This document shows, piece after piece, positions 8,954 to 17,695 of a stretch of 64,000 bases of DNA. How positions within the stretch are numbered: the stretch's first letter is position 1; every line of letters begins with the position of its first letter. The DNA comes from Streptomyces inusitatus (GTDB taxonomy: Bacteria > Actinomycetota > Actinomycetes > Streptomycetales > Streptomycetaceae). Under the pieces are notes generated by a model that worked only from the letters and a program-made list of their open reading frames with translations, made no database searches and was not told the origin of the DNA. The position numbers and the translations under genes were made by a program. The stretch covers positions 1 through 64,000 of the forward strand of contig NZ_BMWG01000011.1 in assembly GCF_014651115.1 (NCBI RefSeq), written 5' to 3'.

Positions 8954-9562
8954 ATGGCCTGGTACATCCACGGTGCCCACCCTCTCGGCGACACTGCCTT
9001 CAGGGTTCGGCTCCACAGCCCCGGCCACCCAGCCGAGCCCGCCGACTCCCTCCTGGTCGGCCTTCCGTTACCCGCGAGCGCCGCGGAGGATCGCGGCTGG
9101 TGGTGGTACGTCGGAGCCCTGCGCCGTATCACCTGTCTCATCTCCAAAACCAGGATCCCGCTCGCGTACGGAGACGACGGCGTGGCGGTGGTAGACGCCG
9201 CCGCTGTCCTGGAGCAGGAGAGCTTCCCGGATGAGCCGGAGGCCACGGTGGAGGATGGAGTGGACTACGTCATCGGCGACCTGCGCGGCGACGCGCTGTG
9301 GCACGAAGCCCCCGCATCCGCAGTGCCCGGCCTGTACCGCATAGTGGGCTTCGACCTGCGCACCTCCGACACCCTGTGCGTCTACCCGTCCCACCAGAAC
9401 CGGGTGATCGGTATCGACCTCGCCGTACGGGACAGCGAAACCGGACGGCCGCGCACCGTGGGCTGGTGGGCCTCCGCCAAACTTATGGCCCTCCTCCGTC
9501 CTGAGGACCCCGAATCCCTCGCCGTTCATAAGGTGCCCGGAACCGAGGGACCGCGTCTGTGA
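8954..9562 (+). CDS. Hypothetical protein
   Basis: 202 aa from an ATG at 8954. I do not recognise the family. The sequence looks like a real globular protein: balanced composition, a Trp-rich segment DRGWWWYVGALRRITCLISK, an acidic middle (FPDEPEATVEDGVDYVIGD) and a C-terminal half (YRIVGFDLRTSDTLCVYPSH, NRVIGIDLAVRDSETGRP). No signal peptide, membrane segment or catalytic motif stands out. The ribosome binding site is poor, and the neighbours are relics, so this could be a 5'-truncated gene. Confidence 0.45.
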   Translation: MAWYIHGAHPLGDTAFRVRLHSPGHPAEPADSLLVGLPLPASAAEDRGWWWYVGALRRITCLISKTRIPLAYGDDGVAVVDAAAVLEQESFPDEPEATVEDGVDYVIGDLRGDALWHEAPASAVPGLYRIVGFDLRTSDTLCVYPSHQNRVIGIDLAVRDSETGRPRTVGWWASAKLMALLRPEDPESLAVHKVPGTEGPRL

Positions 9563-9639
9563 GGCGGTCTACGACCTCACCCGCTGGGCCTGACCAGCCC
9601 CATCGCCCCGGTCCGCGTGTCAGGACGGATTTGGGCGTT

Positions 9640-9900
9640 CGGCTTCGGTGGCCTGGTGGCGGTAATGGCCCGCCGGACCGACGAGCTGGTTGCCGGGCTG
9701 GTCCAGAACTCGACCATGCCGCCGATGAATTCCTCCCGGGACAGGGTGCCGTCCCCGTCCCGGTCGAGGCGGCGGAACGCCTCGCCTGCCGCCTGCCGCG
9801 TCAGCGCGGGGAAGTGCCCGTGCTGGAAGGCGAAGGACTCCTCCCTGTCCACCGCTTCGTCGCCGTCCGTGTCGGCCACCGCGAGGAACACCTCCGCGCG
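9640..9900 (-). pseudogene. EF-hand calcium-binding protein relic
   Basis: Two EF-hand loops are clear on the minus strand: DTDGDEAVDREES and DRDGDGTLSREEF, joined by a helix (LTRQAAGEAFRRL). Streptomyces EF-hand proteins of the calerythrin/CabD type are about 170-200 aa with four hands and a short C-terminal SPxxPGNxLxG segment. Here the N-terminal pair is missing. After EFWTSP the ending (PGNQLVGP) appears only in another frame. It is a 5'-truncated and frameshifted remnant. Confidence 0.6.
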
Positions 9901-10095
9901 ACGCCCTCCAAGCCCGGCAGGAGGCCCCGGACAGGGAGAGGGGGCCGAGCTTCCACGGCGAGGAGGGTGAGAAAAGCCACACCCCGACATGGTCCCCCAC
10001 GCACGCTAAAGTCGAGCTAGACCCGCCCTGAACTGGGATTTTGCGTCGTCCACAGAGATGTGATCGCCGCGGGTCGAGCTTTTCTGGAGGTTCGC

Positions 10096-11544
10096 ATGAC
10101 CGATCTGGCATTTCGCTCCGCAGGCCAGCTCGCTGCCGCCGTCGCGGCAAAGGAGGTATCGAGCGTCGAGTTGCTCGACCACTACCTCGCCCGGGTGGAG
10201 CAACTCGATCCGAAGGTGAACGCCATTGTCGCCCGGGACGAGGAGGGTGCGAGGGCCGCAGCGCTGGAGGCCGACCGCACGGTCTCGCGCGGCGGACCGC
10301 TCGGCCGCCTGCACGGCGTCCCTGTGACGATCAAGGACAGTCTCGAAGTTGCGGGAATGCGGACCACCGGGGGTTCGGCCCGCTGGGGGAAGCATGTCTC
10401 GACGAGCGACGCCGAGTCGGTCGCGCGCCTCAAGAACGAGGGAGCGATCGTGTTCGGCAAGTCCAACATGCCGCCGGACGCCCGGGACTGGCAGACCTAC
10501 AACAAGGTCTACGGAACCACGAACAATCCGTGGGACCCGACCCGCGGACCCGGCGGTTCGTCCGGCGGATCCGCCGCGGCGCTCGCCGCCGGGCTGACCG
10601 GTCTGGAGCTCGGCGGCGACTCGGCGGGCTCGATACGGGTGCCTGCTCACTTCTGCGGCGTCTACGGGCTGCGCACGTCGTTCGGGATCGTGCCGAGGTA
10701 CGGAAGCGTCTCGGGACATGCCCCTGGGACGCTGGCGGATTTCGACATGGCCGTGCTCGGTCCGCTCGGCAGGCACGCCGACGACCTCGACCTGGGTCTC
10801 GACATCCTCGCAGGAGCGGACCACGACCGCGCCCCGGCCTGGCGGCTGGAGCTGCCCGCCGCCAGGTCGACCACTCTGCGGGGCTTTCGGGTCGCGGCAT
10901 GGCTCGAAGACCCGTTCTGCCCCGTCGACAGCGAGCTGGCCGCGATCATGCGGGCGACGCTGGAAGCGGTGCGGGCCGAGGGCGCCGTCGTGATCGAGGG
11001 CAGGGGACCGGTCGGGCTCGAAGAAACGATGGCCCTCTACGAGCCGTTGCTGATGGCGCAGAGCGGGCTGGTCGAGTCGGACGAGTCGTACGCCGGGCTC
11101 GTGGACTCCGCCGCCGCCGAAGGGGCCGCAGGCGGGTTCGCGTCGGACCTGACGGTCAGCTTCCGTGAGTGGCACGCGCTCGACGAACGCCGGCAGCACT
11201 CCCGGCGCCGCTGGTCCGAGTTCTTCCGCGATGTCGACGTGCTCCTCTGCCCGGTGACCCCCACGGCCGCCTTCCCCCACGACCAGCGGCCCGATCCCAC
11301 CTGGTCGGTCCGGACACTGCGGGTCGACGGCGCCGACCGGCCGTATCGCGACATGCTCACGTGGATGGCACTGTCCGCGGTCAACCATCTGCCCGCGGCG
11401 GTGGCACCTGTCGGGACGACCCGGGACGGGCTTCCGGTCGGTATCCAGGTGATCGCGCCCCACCTGCACGACCGCACCGCGGTCCAGTTCGTGCGGTGCC
11501 TTGCCGAGGTGATCGGCGGATTCCGCCGCCCGCCGGGCTTCTGA
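10096..11544 (+). CDS. Amidase signature family enzyme
   Basis: 482 aa, ATG with CTGGAGG five bases upstream. The amidase signature Ser-Ser-Lys triad is in place: Lys80 in VPVTIKDSLEVAG, a Ser in GPGGSSGGSAAALAAG (about 151-166), and the nucleophile Ser179 in GGDSAGSIRVPAHFCG. Length is typical. The C-terminus has the usual NHLPAAVAPVG and GLPVGIQVIAP segments. It is a cytoplasmic hydrolase of amides such as fatty amides, aryl amides or small drugs; substrate unknown. The GatA subunit is unlikely because no gatB/gatC genes are nearby. It is monocistronic, with a strong hairpin 135 bp downstream. Confidence 0.85.
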   Translation: MTDLAFRSAGQLAAAVAAKEVSSVELLDHYLARVEQLDPKVNAIVARDEEGARAAALEADRTVSRGGPLGRLHGVPVTIKDSLEVAGMRTTGGSARWGKHVSTSDAESVARLKNEGAIVFGKSNMPPDARDWQTYNKVYGTTNNPWDPTRGPGGSSGGSAAALAAGLTGLELGGDSAGSIRVPAHFCGVYGLRTSFGIVPRYGSVSGHAPGTLADFDMAVLGPLGRHADDLDLGLDILAGADHDRAPAWRLELPAARSTTLRGFRVAAWLEDPFCPVDSELAAIMRATLEAVRAEGAVVIEGRGPVGLEETMALYEPLLMAQSGLVESDESYAGLVDSAAAEGAAGGFASDLTVSFREWHALDERRQHSRRRWSEFFRDVDVLLCPVTPTAAFPHDQRPDPTWSVRTLRVDGADRPYRDMLTWMALSAVNHLPAAVAPVGTTRDGLPVGIQVIAPHLHDRTAVQFVRCLAEVIGGFRRPPGF

Positions 11545-11678
11545 ACGCCGCCACCGGGATTGGGCGATGATTTCTGCAATCTTTTGGGCAGCACTCGTAT
11601 ATGAATAGATCCGGCGAGTGTCAGCTGTCTGAGTGATTGGAATGTTCGTTCACGGGCGGCCCGTGGATGAATATTTCG

Positions 11679-11712
11679 AGAGGTCCCGCCGGACTGTTCT
11701 GGCGGGACCTCT
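11679..11712 (+). terminator. Strong hairpin after the amidase gene
   Basis: Perfect 12-bp stem: AGAGGTCCCGCC and GGCGGGACCTCT around a 10-nt loop. It lies 135 bp beyond the amidase stop and is very likely a rho-independent-like terminator. Confidence 0.75.
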
Positions 11713-11895
11713 GCGACGTTTTGACGGTCCGGTCGATGATCTCGTCGTCGGGATGGGCATCCCCGGGCTGGCCCGGAGTTGGAGGTCTAGGCTCGCCGTC
11801 CGCTCAGGGCCAGCCGTGAAGCCATACGAGTTCGACTTCGGCACGGTGGGTGTAGACCCGGTACGCGATGGGGTTTGTTTGACCGGGCGGCTCTC

Positions 11896-11984
11896 GGAGC
11901 AACCCCCGCGCGGGCAGGGCGGATTTGACGTTCGGCCCGTACGCGGTGGTGATGGTCGAGCGACCCCCGCGCGGGCGGGGCAGA
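11896..11984. CRISPR. Possible relic of a type I-E CRISPR array (two repeats)
   Basis: Two 28-29-bp units at 11896 and 11957 share GAGC(A/G)ACCCCCGCGCGGGC followed by (A/G)GGGC, and start exactly 61 bp apart. Type I-E arrays have 28-29-bp repeats and 32-33-bp spacers, giving 61 bp. Read on the minus strand, the second unit has the family's form, CCCCGC-CCGCG-CGGGGGT. No further unit occurs 61 bp to either side, and no cas gene is in the window. The repeats differ from each other, so this is at best a degenerate end of an array. Confidence 0.35.
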
Positions 11985-12438
11985 CGCACATGCCGGTGGA
12001 GCGGAGTCTCACATGCGGTTGAGGCCGAACATCTGGTTCACGGCCTGTTTGATCGTGAGGGTGCCCTGGCGGCGGGGGCAGCAGCGGGGAACCGGAGGCT
12101 CCCGCTGGTCCTAGAGGGCGCTTCGGACGCTGCTGAGTCTGTAGATCGTGGGTCTTGTGGGGTCGTGTATCGAGCTGAGGCGTTCTCGCGGGATGTTCAG
12201 TTTGGCCGTCTTCAGAGAGCATGCGGGCCTACCTCGCCGAGCCGGCTCGCTGTCACAGGTCCCCACCGGGCCGGTCACGTGTTGCCGCACCGGGACCGGC
12301 CCGTGGCGCCCGCCCCGCAGGACCCCGGCACGGGTTCTTGAGCCCGATTTCAGCCGTTGCCGACGAAGTTCGCCGGATCTGGTGATTCTGCGAGCCTGAG
12401 GGCCTGGGGACGAGGCTCTCTCCGGCAAGGTCCGTCAT

Positions 12439-14394
12439 ATGAAACACCCATGTGAGCTGCCGCATCCTGCTGGGCCGGCCGATCTTCACGGGCGCGGTCC
12501 CGGTTCATTCCTCCCGGCCCTTCTCCCGGAGGCGCCGGAGATCCGGTCGCCGGATCGAGCGGCATGCCCGGGCGTCCTGGAGCCACTGGCGGAACGCGTC
12601 CACGCCCGGGACAGGGACCGGGCCGAGGACCGGCGAGCGCCTGGCTTCAACGCCGGGCCGACGGGGCTGGGCACATCGGCTGCCCGGGTGTTCAGGCCGG
12701 CCGCGGCGGCCGGGGCCGCCGCGCCGCCACCGCTGGACGTGCTGTGGACCCGCAGGCGCGCGGACGGTTCCCCGCTGGCGGCGCATGTCGCCGCGGTGCG
12801 CCGCCGGCTGGCCGAAAGTCCGGGATCGCGCCGCCCGGGCGGCTGGGTCTACGACCCGGAGGCGACGCTGGAGGCGATGAGGAGCGACCCGACCGCCTGG
12901 GGGCAGCAGTTCACGCCCTGGATGATGGAGTGCGCCGAGATGGTCGGGAACGGGCTGGCCCTGCTCGAAGAGATCCGTGAAATCCGGGGCCGGGGCTTCG
13001 GGTTCACCGCGTCGGGCCGGGTCGGGATGGCCCCGCTGACCGTCGGCGCGGACCCGGTGGGGGCGCTGCTGGCCCGGGCCCGGCTGGGGGAGAACGCGGG
13101 CCGGTCCACCAAGTCGAACCTGTCGACGTGCAGTTCACCGGACTGGGCCGCGGTGATGAACGAGTTCGGGCTCCAGGGCGTGGCCGCGTATCCGAACTTC
13201 GCCGCGGGCGCCTGGGGCGGCGGCCTGATGCCCGACACCTACGACGACTGGCGCCAGGACTACGTGGTCATCCTGATCTACGGCTTCTACCTCGAATACA
13301 ACATCGACACCGCGTACGAGGCGAGCGGCAACAGTCTGACGCACGAGATCCTCTCGCTGTGGGACATGCCGGGCCTTCCCGCCGACCTGGTGGCGCGGCG
13401 GGCGCACGTGGAGGCCGACCTCGCGTTCTTCGACGCCAAGCGGCGCGACGAGGCCGACGCCCATCAGGCGGTCACCAGCGGCCTGGCCTCCTGGGTATAC
13501 CGCGACCGGGACACCTGGCGCGACATGAAGGCCGCCGACAGCGGCTACTTCACCTACCACCTGTCGTTCCTGCCCAACGACGCCGGCCGCGACGACATGA
13601 TGCTCACCGGCCTGGTCGCCGACTGGGCCGACATCGGCCCCGATCTCCGCTTCCAGGAGTGCGGCCAGTCCGTACTCGCCCTGACCCGGGGTTCGGTCGT
13701 CATGGCGGACCTGCTGGACGCGTACGAGCGGACCGTGTGGATGTTCAACACCCACTGGACCGAGACGGGCGGCATCCGCCCCGAACGTTACGCGGCGTGC
13801 ACGGCGGTCCTGGCCGTCGGCCCGTGGCTGCTCGGCAACCACCGCCACGACGCATGGCGCTATTACGCCCTCGCGGCGGACCTGTCCCACGCGGCCCAGC
13901 AGCGGGACCTGTACGCCTCGGGCCAGCTCGCGCACTGCTACGCCGAGGACCTGACCCCGACCACCCCGGCCGGCGGGCCGCGGGTCGCCGTCCCGAGGCG
14001 CGACCTGCCGTTCGACGTCGAGGTCGAGGGCGTCCGGCACACCGGAACCGTCGGGCTGCACACCGTGATCTGCGACGCCGTCGCCCACGGCACCCTGCCC
14101 ATGGGCGTCGTCGAGTACGAGTTCGTCGTCCCGTGGCTGCTGCGGGAGGGAAAGATCTCGCCCGTGGCCTTCCTCGAACACATGGACCGCGCCTACTGCT
14201 CACACTTCGCGCAGCTCATGCGGGCCGGTCACCGGAGCGACTTCCAGCGCCCTTTCAGTGAGCCGATGGCGGCGCTGATCATGGAGCAGTGGTGGCACGG
14301 CATGTACTTCGCGATCGGCGCGGGCAGCCTGGTCGAGGCCCAGCCCGACCGGATCGCCGGCGACCGGGCACACAGCGAGGCGTCCACGGCGTGA
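12439..14394 (+). CDS. Unrecognised 651-aa helical protein
   Basis: I do not recognise the family with confidence. The first 100 residues are Pro/Ala/Arg-rich and may not all be translated. From about residue 100 the protein is helix-rich and aromatic: WVYDPEATLEAMRSDPTAWG, WMMECAEMVGNGLALLEEI, TYDDWRQDYVVILIYGFYLE, FLPNDAGRDDMMLTGLVADW, FQECGQSVLALTRGSVVMAD, WMFNTHWTETGGIRPERYAA. The Asp-rich TYDDWRQD and NDAGRDDMM within long helices recall, but do not match, the metal-binding motifs of class I terpene synthases; I do not claim that function. It has no signal peptide. Its last 60 codons are duplicated at 7935-8117. Codon use is normal for the window. Confidence 0.6.
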   Translation: MKHPCELPHPAGPADLHGRGPGSFLPALLPEAPEIRSPDRAACPGVLEPLAERVHARDRDRAEDRRAPGFNAGPTGLGTSAARVFRPAAAAGAAAPPPLDVLWTRRRADGSPLAAHVAAVRRRLAESPGSRRPGGWVYDPEATLEAMRSDPTAWGQQFTPWMMECAEMVGNGLALLEEIREIRGRGFGFTASGRVGMAPLTVGADPVGALLARARLGENAGRSTKSNLSTCSSPDWAAVMNEFGLQGVAAYPNFAAGAWGGGLMPDTYDDWRQDYVVILIYGFYLEYNIDTAYEASGNSLTHEILSLWDMPGLPADLVARRAHVEADLAFFDAKRRDEADAHQAVTSGLASWVYRDRDTWRDMKAADSGYFTYHLSFLPNDAGRDDMMLTGLVADWADIGPDLRFQECGQSVLALTRGSVVMADLLDAYERTVWMFNTHWTETGGIRPERYAACTAVLAVGPWLLGNHRHDAWRYYALAADLSHAAQQRDLYASGQLAHCYAEDLTPTTPAGGPRVAVPRRDLPFDVEVEGVRHTGTVGLHTVICDAVAHGTLPMGVVEYEFVVPWLLREGKISPVAFLEHMDRAYCSHFAQLMRAGHRSDFQRPFSEPMAALIMEQWWHGMYFAIGAGSLVEAQPDRIAGDRAHSEASTA

Positions 14395-14529
14395 TCCCGG
14401 GCCCGGCCCTCAGGAGTCACGCCGTGCCGGGCATCGAACGTTCGGACGGTCGAGGTCCATCCGGATTGCCCCGCGGAGCGGGTGGGGAAAGCAGATGGCG
14501 GTGCCTGAGCCGCCCGCGGTGCGGCATCG
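14212..14529. repeat. 318-bp direct duplication, copy B (parent copy)
   Basis: This is the parent copy of the segment repeated at 7935-8252. It covers the 3' end of the 651-aa gene and the following 135 bp. Similarity stops sharply at both ends (after GTGCGGCATCG on the right), without target-site duplication or inverted ends that would mark an insertion sequence. Confidence 0.95.
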
Positions 14530-14689
14530 GCCACGTGCTGGCCCTCCCGGACAAAGCCGCACCGCAGACTCGTCGAGACCAGGAGGGTGCAGCCGCAGAA
14601 GACCGTCGCGTCTTGTCCCGCGCGTGGCCGGGCCCACCCGGGACTCGGCGCCCACGGGCGCAGGGTGCGCCGCAGGGCCTTCCCCTCGT

Positions 14690-15700
14690 CGAAGGGGAGG
14701 TTGAAGGAGTGGTTCCCGGCGCGCGCCGGTCAGCTTCAGCTCGCCGTCGTGCGAGCGGAAGAACAGGGCTCCGTCGCCGCGCTGTACGGCGGCGACGATC
14801 TCAGCCAGGGTCTCCAGCTCGCTCTCGTCGCCGTCTCCCCATTCCCCGGGCCCCAGGCGAAGTCCGACCAGGAGTAGCCGCCGACCCACAGCCGGGTCGT
14901 CGGCTCGGACAGGACGGCTGCGGTGAGGTCGGCGTTGCCGTCTCCTGTGGCGAGGAGGACGCTGAAGTCGGCGGATTCGAGCAAAGGTGCTCTGTAGTTG
15001 GCGGCGGCCGTCCGGAAGATCGCCCGTACGGGATGGGCGTCAGCCACAGGGGTTCTTCCTCGGGTTGCCGGCTCCCCAGTTGCCGTAGCGCATCGTGCCG
15101 GATGCCCGCAGTGTGCCCGTCGCCGTCCAGAAGGCAAATGCGTGTGGCCTGGACGTCGATGTCGCGCAGTACGCCGACGGCAGCGAGTTCGCGGCGCGAC
15201 TTGACGCGGCCAGTGATGACCTCCTTCGCCGATGCCTCGACTGCTTCGACCGCGTGCTCCAGAGCAGTGAGGGGCTTCCCCTCGCCAGAGTCGAAGCCTG
15301 CCATGCGCAGCACTGCTTCGGCTGACTCCGTGGCCTGAGGCAAGGGCCACGGCGGCACCGTGCCCACCGCCATCACTCGGTCGTGGGCGGTGCGGCCGTT
15401 GCCCCAGTCCGGAAGTACCGCCGCCGTGAAGCCGCTGGGCACCTCGATCATCATGAGCCGCTCGTCGATGTGGATGCGCTCATAGCTGTACAGGCCGGTG
15501 TCCAGCTGGACCCGAACGCGTTCCGGCCGGCCGGGAAGCGCGGCGAAGGTCGTGGCGGCTTCCACGCCGATGACCTTCGCCAGTTGGCCCTCAAGGTTCT
15601 GCATCGCTCGTCGGTCGGGGACATGCGGCAGATTGATGACGCCGTACGGGGTGGGGTGGCGGGTTGCGCTCGTCATCGACCTGGACTTGCGCGGTGCCAT
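14690..15700 (-). pseudogene. Unknown conserved-looking gene broken by two frameshifts
   Basis: The start is good: ATG at 15700 with GAGGAAGG seven bases upstream. The first 220 residues look real (TPYGVINLPHVPDRRAMQNL, VRVQLDTGLYSYERIHIDER, RTAHDRVMAVGTVPPWPL, RELAAVGVLRDIDVQATRI). Near 15035 the coding character moves to another frame (PVRAIFRTAAANYRAPLLES, FSVLLATGDGNADLTAAVLS, TRLWVGGYSWSDFAWGP), and near 14845 to a third (ESELETLAEIVAAVQRGDGA, FFRSHDGELKLTGARREP). The joined product would be about 330 aa. I do not recognise the family. Either it is a young pseudogene or the assembly has two indels here. Confidence 0.55.
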
Positions 15701-15901
15701 GAAGTGCCTTCCTCGCAGGACGCATCAGTCGTCTGCTGATGGTCGTGGGTACGGTGATGCACCACGGCCCGAGGGCAAGGCACGGTCACCGCAGAGACTT
15801 CCCTCCCCTAAGGGCGGGCGGGTCCCCGAACGGGAGCTGCGCGGGCTCGTGCGCGGGCTGTGGCCTGGTTTGCTTGTGTGCCGCGAGTTCCGCGGGTGCG
15901 C

Positions 15902-16190
15902 TCAAATGCGAGCATAGAGAGCTGCATTCGTCGGTCCGATGCGAGCAATCTCGCCCGTGAAGGGCCGCTTGCGGTGACGGTCGGTAGTGCCGAGGATGTT
16001 CGGGTGAGGGTTGCTCTCGGAGGCGGATCGGGCCGGATCTGCCTCGTGGGCACCCTTGTAGAGGGCACCCACGTGTGCCTGCTCCTCGCGGCTCAGCTTG
16101 CCAAAGTCTCTGCTTGCCTTCGGACGGATCAGCCGATCGCCGAGTGTGCGAAGGCAATTGTGGCACCGAAGGGGGCTCCGCCGGCGAGCG
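15902..16190 (-). pseudogene. 3' fragment of an unknown gene
   Basis: The minus strand is open and protein-like down to a stop at 15902 but has no start codon. Readable segments are PLRCHNCLRTLGDRLIRPKA, RDFGKLSREEQAHVGALYKG and RPFTGEIARIGPTNAALYAR. The Cys-x-x-Cys pair at its beginning may be half of a zinc ribbon. The family is not recognised. It lies directly upstream of the broken gene at 14690-15700, on the same strand. Confidence 0.35.
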
Positions 16191-16642
16191 CGGCGGTGGC
16201 CGACTGGTCACCACGCTCTCCCGGACAGGGCTGATCATCACCGCAGACAAAACCGCCTACGGGGGCACCACCGGCAAGGTCGCCCTCTGGGAGACCCCGA
16301 GAACGCCGTTGGCGACAGCGTTACCACAGGCCGCTACCTAGTGGTGTGGGTGAGCATCACCAAGCACTCGCCAGCCCCCGCTACCACGGCTCCCACCTGC
16401 CCACGGAGATGCGCGGCCGGATCGAGGAGTTCACCCGCCTCTCCCCGCCCTACCGCCTCGGACCGCCCGTTCCCCTGGTGGCGATCACCCCCTGACCTAC
16501 AGGGACGCGAGGATCCGCGCCTCCTTCCCGGGAGCGATTCCGTGGTCCGCCCACCGAGGATGGTCCACGGGACGCCCGTCCCCCGACCCCCACCGCCGCG
16601 GCGGGAGCGCGTGGACCCGCGGGCCCCGCCGCCACCGGGTGG
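16191..16642. other. No intact gene; short C-terminal scrap
   Basis: Around 16356-16495 the plus strand reads a plausible protein tail (SHLPTEMRGRIEEFTRLSP, YRLGPPVPLVAITP, stop) with no start. A little upstream, ITADKTAYGGTTGKVALW weakly resembles the ADKAYxGAGG segment of DDE transposases. Neither supports a functional gene. Confidence 0.25.
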
Positions 16643-17695
16643 ATGACCGCTTCCGTGGACGGCAGGATCGGTCCGCACTGGGACGCGTACGCGCCAGACC
16701 CCCGGTACCGTGCCCCGGAGCTGGACATGCCCGGCGGCGAACCGACTCGCGAGTCCGACGTGTACGCGCTCGGTGTCATCCTCATGGACGCGGCAACGGG
16801 CGAGGGACAGGGGGAGTATCAATCCGAAGCCACGTTGGCGCTGCCCGCTGGCCTGCTCTCTCCCGACTGGAGGGCGATTCTGGAGGCATGCACGCGGAGG
16901 GAGCCCGCGCGCCGGCCGTCTGCGGCCAGGCTGCAGCGTGCCTTCGACTCCTTTGCGCTCCAGCGGCCCGGGGGCGGCCAGCCCATGCGGGTCTCCCTCG
17001 GGCTTGATCCCAGCCTGGATCCGGTGGGACTGGACCTGGAGAGCGAACACCGCGGCGGCCAGGGCCCCCATCTCCTGCTCTGCGGGCTTCCGGCCGCAAT
17101 CCGCAGGAGCGTCCTGCGTCGCGTGCTGGACCAGCTGACGCGGCAGAACCCGACAGGTCTCGAACTGGTCCGTGCTGACTACGACGGACGCAGTGGGCTC
17201 ATCGGCTTCGAGGACGTCGCGCGCGATGTCTCATTCCTCAGCCTGAGCGACCAATCGGCGTACATCCTCTCGTTCTGCGAGAAGCTCCGACAGGAAGTCA
17301 CGAAGCGCTGGAACATGCTGGGGAGGAGCATCGACGACTCAGACTTCGGGGCGCTCGCACACCACGCGAAAGAGTACGGCATCCCGCATATTCTGCGACG
17401 CCTCGTCGTCGTTGTGGAGGACTTCCAGAAGGTGCTGCTGCTGGCACCGGAAGTGTTCACGGCGCTGAGACAGGTTGCGATGGAAGGGCCACGGATCGGC
17501 ATGCATCTCATCGTCAGCACCGACGACACGAACGAAGCCACGCTCGCGCGGGTATTCGGGGAACTGAAGCCGGCGCGCATCGATCTGCGGGGCCAGCGGC
17601 GGCGGGACGGCGACCTGACCGTGCCTCTGACGGCGGAGGCGACCCTGCAGGTTCCGTCGGCGGACGGGCCGGTGTCCTTCCCCGCAGGAGTATGA
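16643..17695 (+). pseudogene. Kinase C-lobe fused to FtsK/EccC-like ATPase remnant
   Basis: 350 aa. Residues 20-115 match the C-lobe of Hanks-type Ser/Thr kinases from the APE motif on (YRAPEL, TRESDVYALGVILMDAATG, ILEACTRREPARRPSAARL). The N-lobe, catalytic loop and DFG are missing. Residues 120-350 resemble FtsK/SpoIIIE/EccC ATPases (HLLLCGLPAAIRRSVLRRVL, LRRLVVVVEDFQKVLLL, GMHLIVSTDDTNEATLARVF). Where the P-loop GxxxxGKS is expected the sequence reads GLPAAIRRSV, without the Lys-Ser pair. Neither catalytic activity can be present. It may be a 5'-truncated remnant, or a degenerate regulator of the kind that occurs as extra EccC ATPase domains. The start is uncertain. Confidence 0.5.

Larger units (their letters stand above)
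11545..12438. other. Long noncoding stretch with gene scraps
   Basis: No intact gene is visible. It contains the amidase terminator, the pair of I-E-like repeats described separately, and, on the minus strand near 12009-12077, the tail of an unknown protein ending TLTIKQAVNQMFGLNRM then stop, with no upstream gene in the same frame. The 12080-12438 part holds nothing I can name. Confidence 0.4.

Noticed and set aside
12439..14394. Annotation of the 651-aa protein as a terpene synthase
   Set aside because: The Asp-rich patches do not form the DDxxD plus NSE/DTE pair at the expected spacing, so the family cannot be claimed.
7935..14529. Composite transposon bounded by the 318-bp repeats
   Set aside because: The repeats contain a gene's 3' end rather than a transposase, have no terminal inverted repeats and show no target-site duplication.
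16226..16495. DDE transposase remnant
   Set aside because: Similarity of ADKTAYGGTTGKV to transposase segments is too short, and no inverted ends or other transposase motifs are near.
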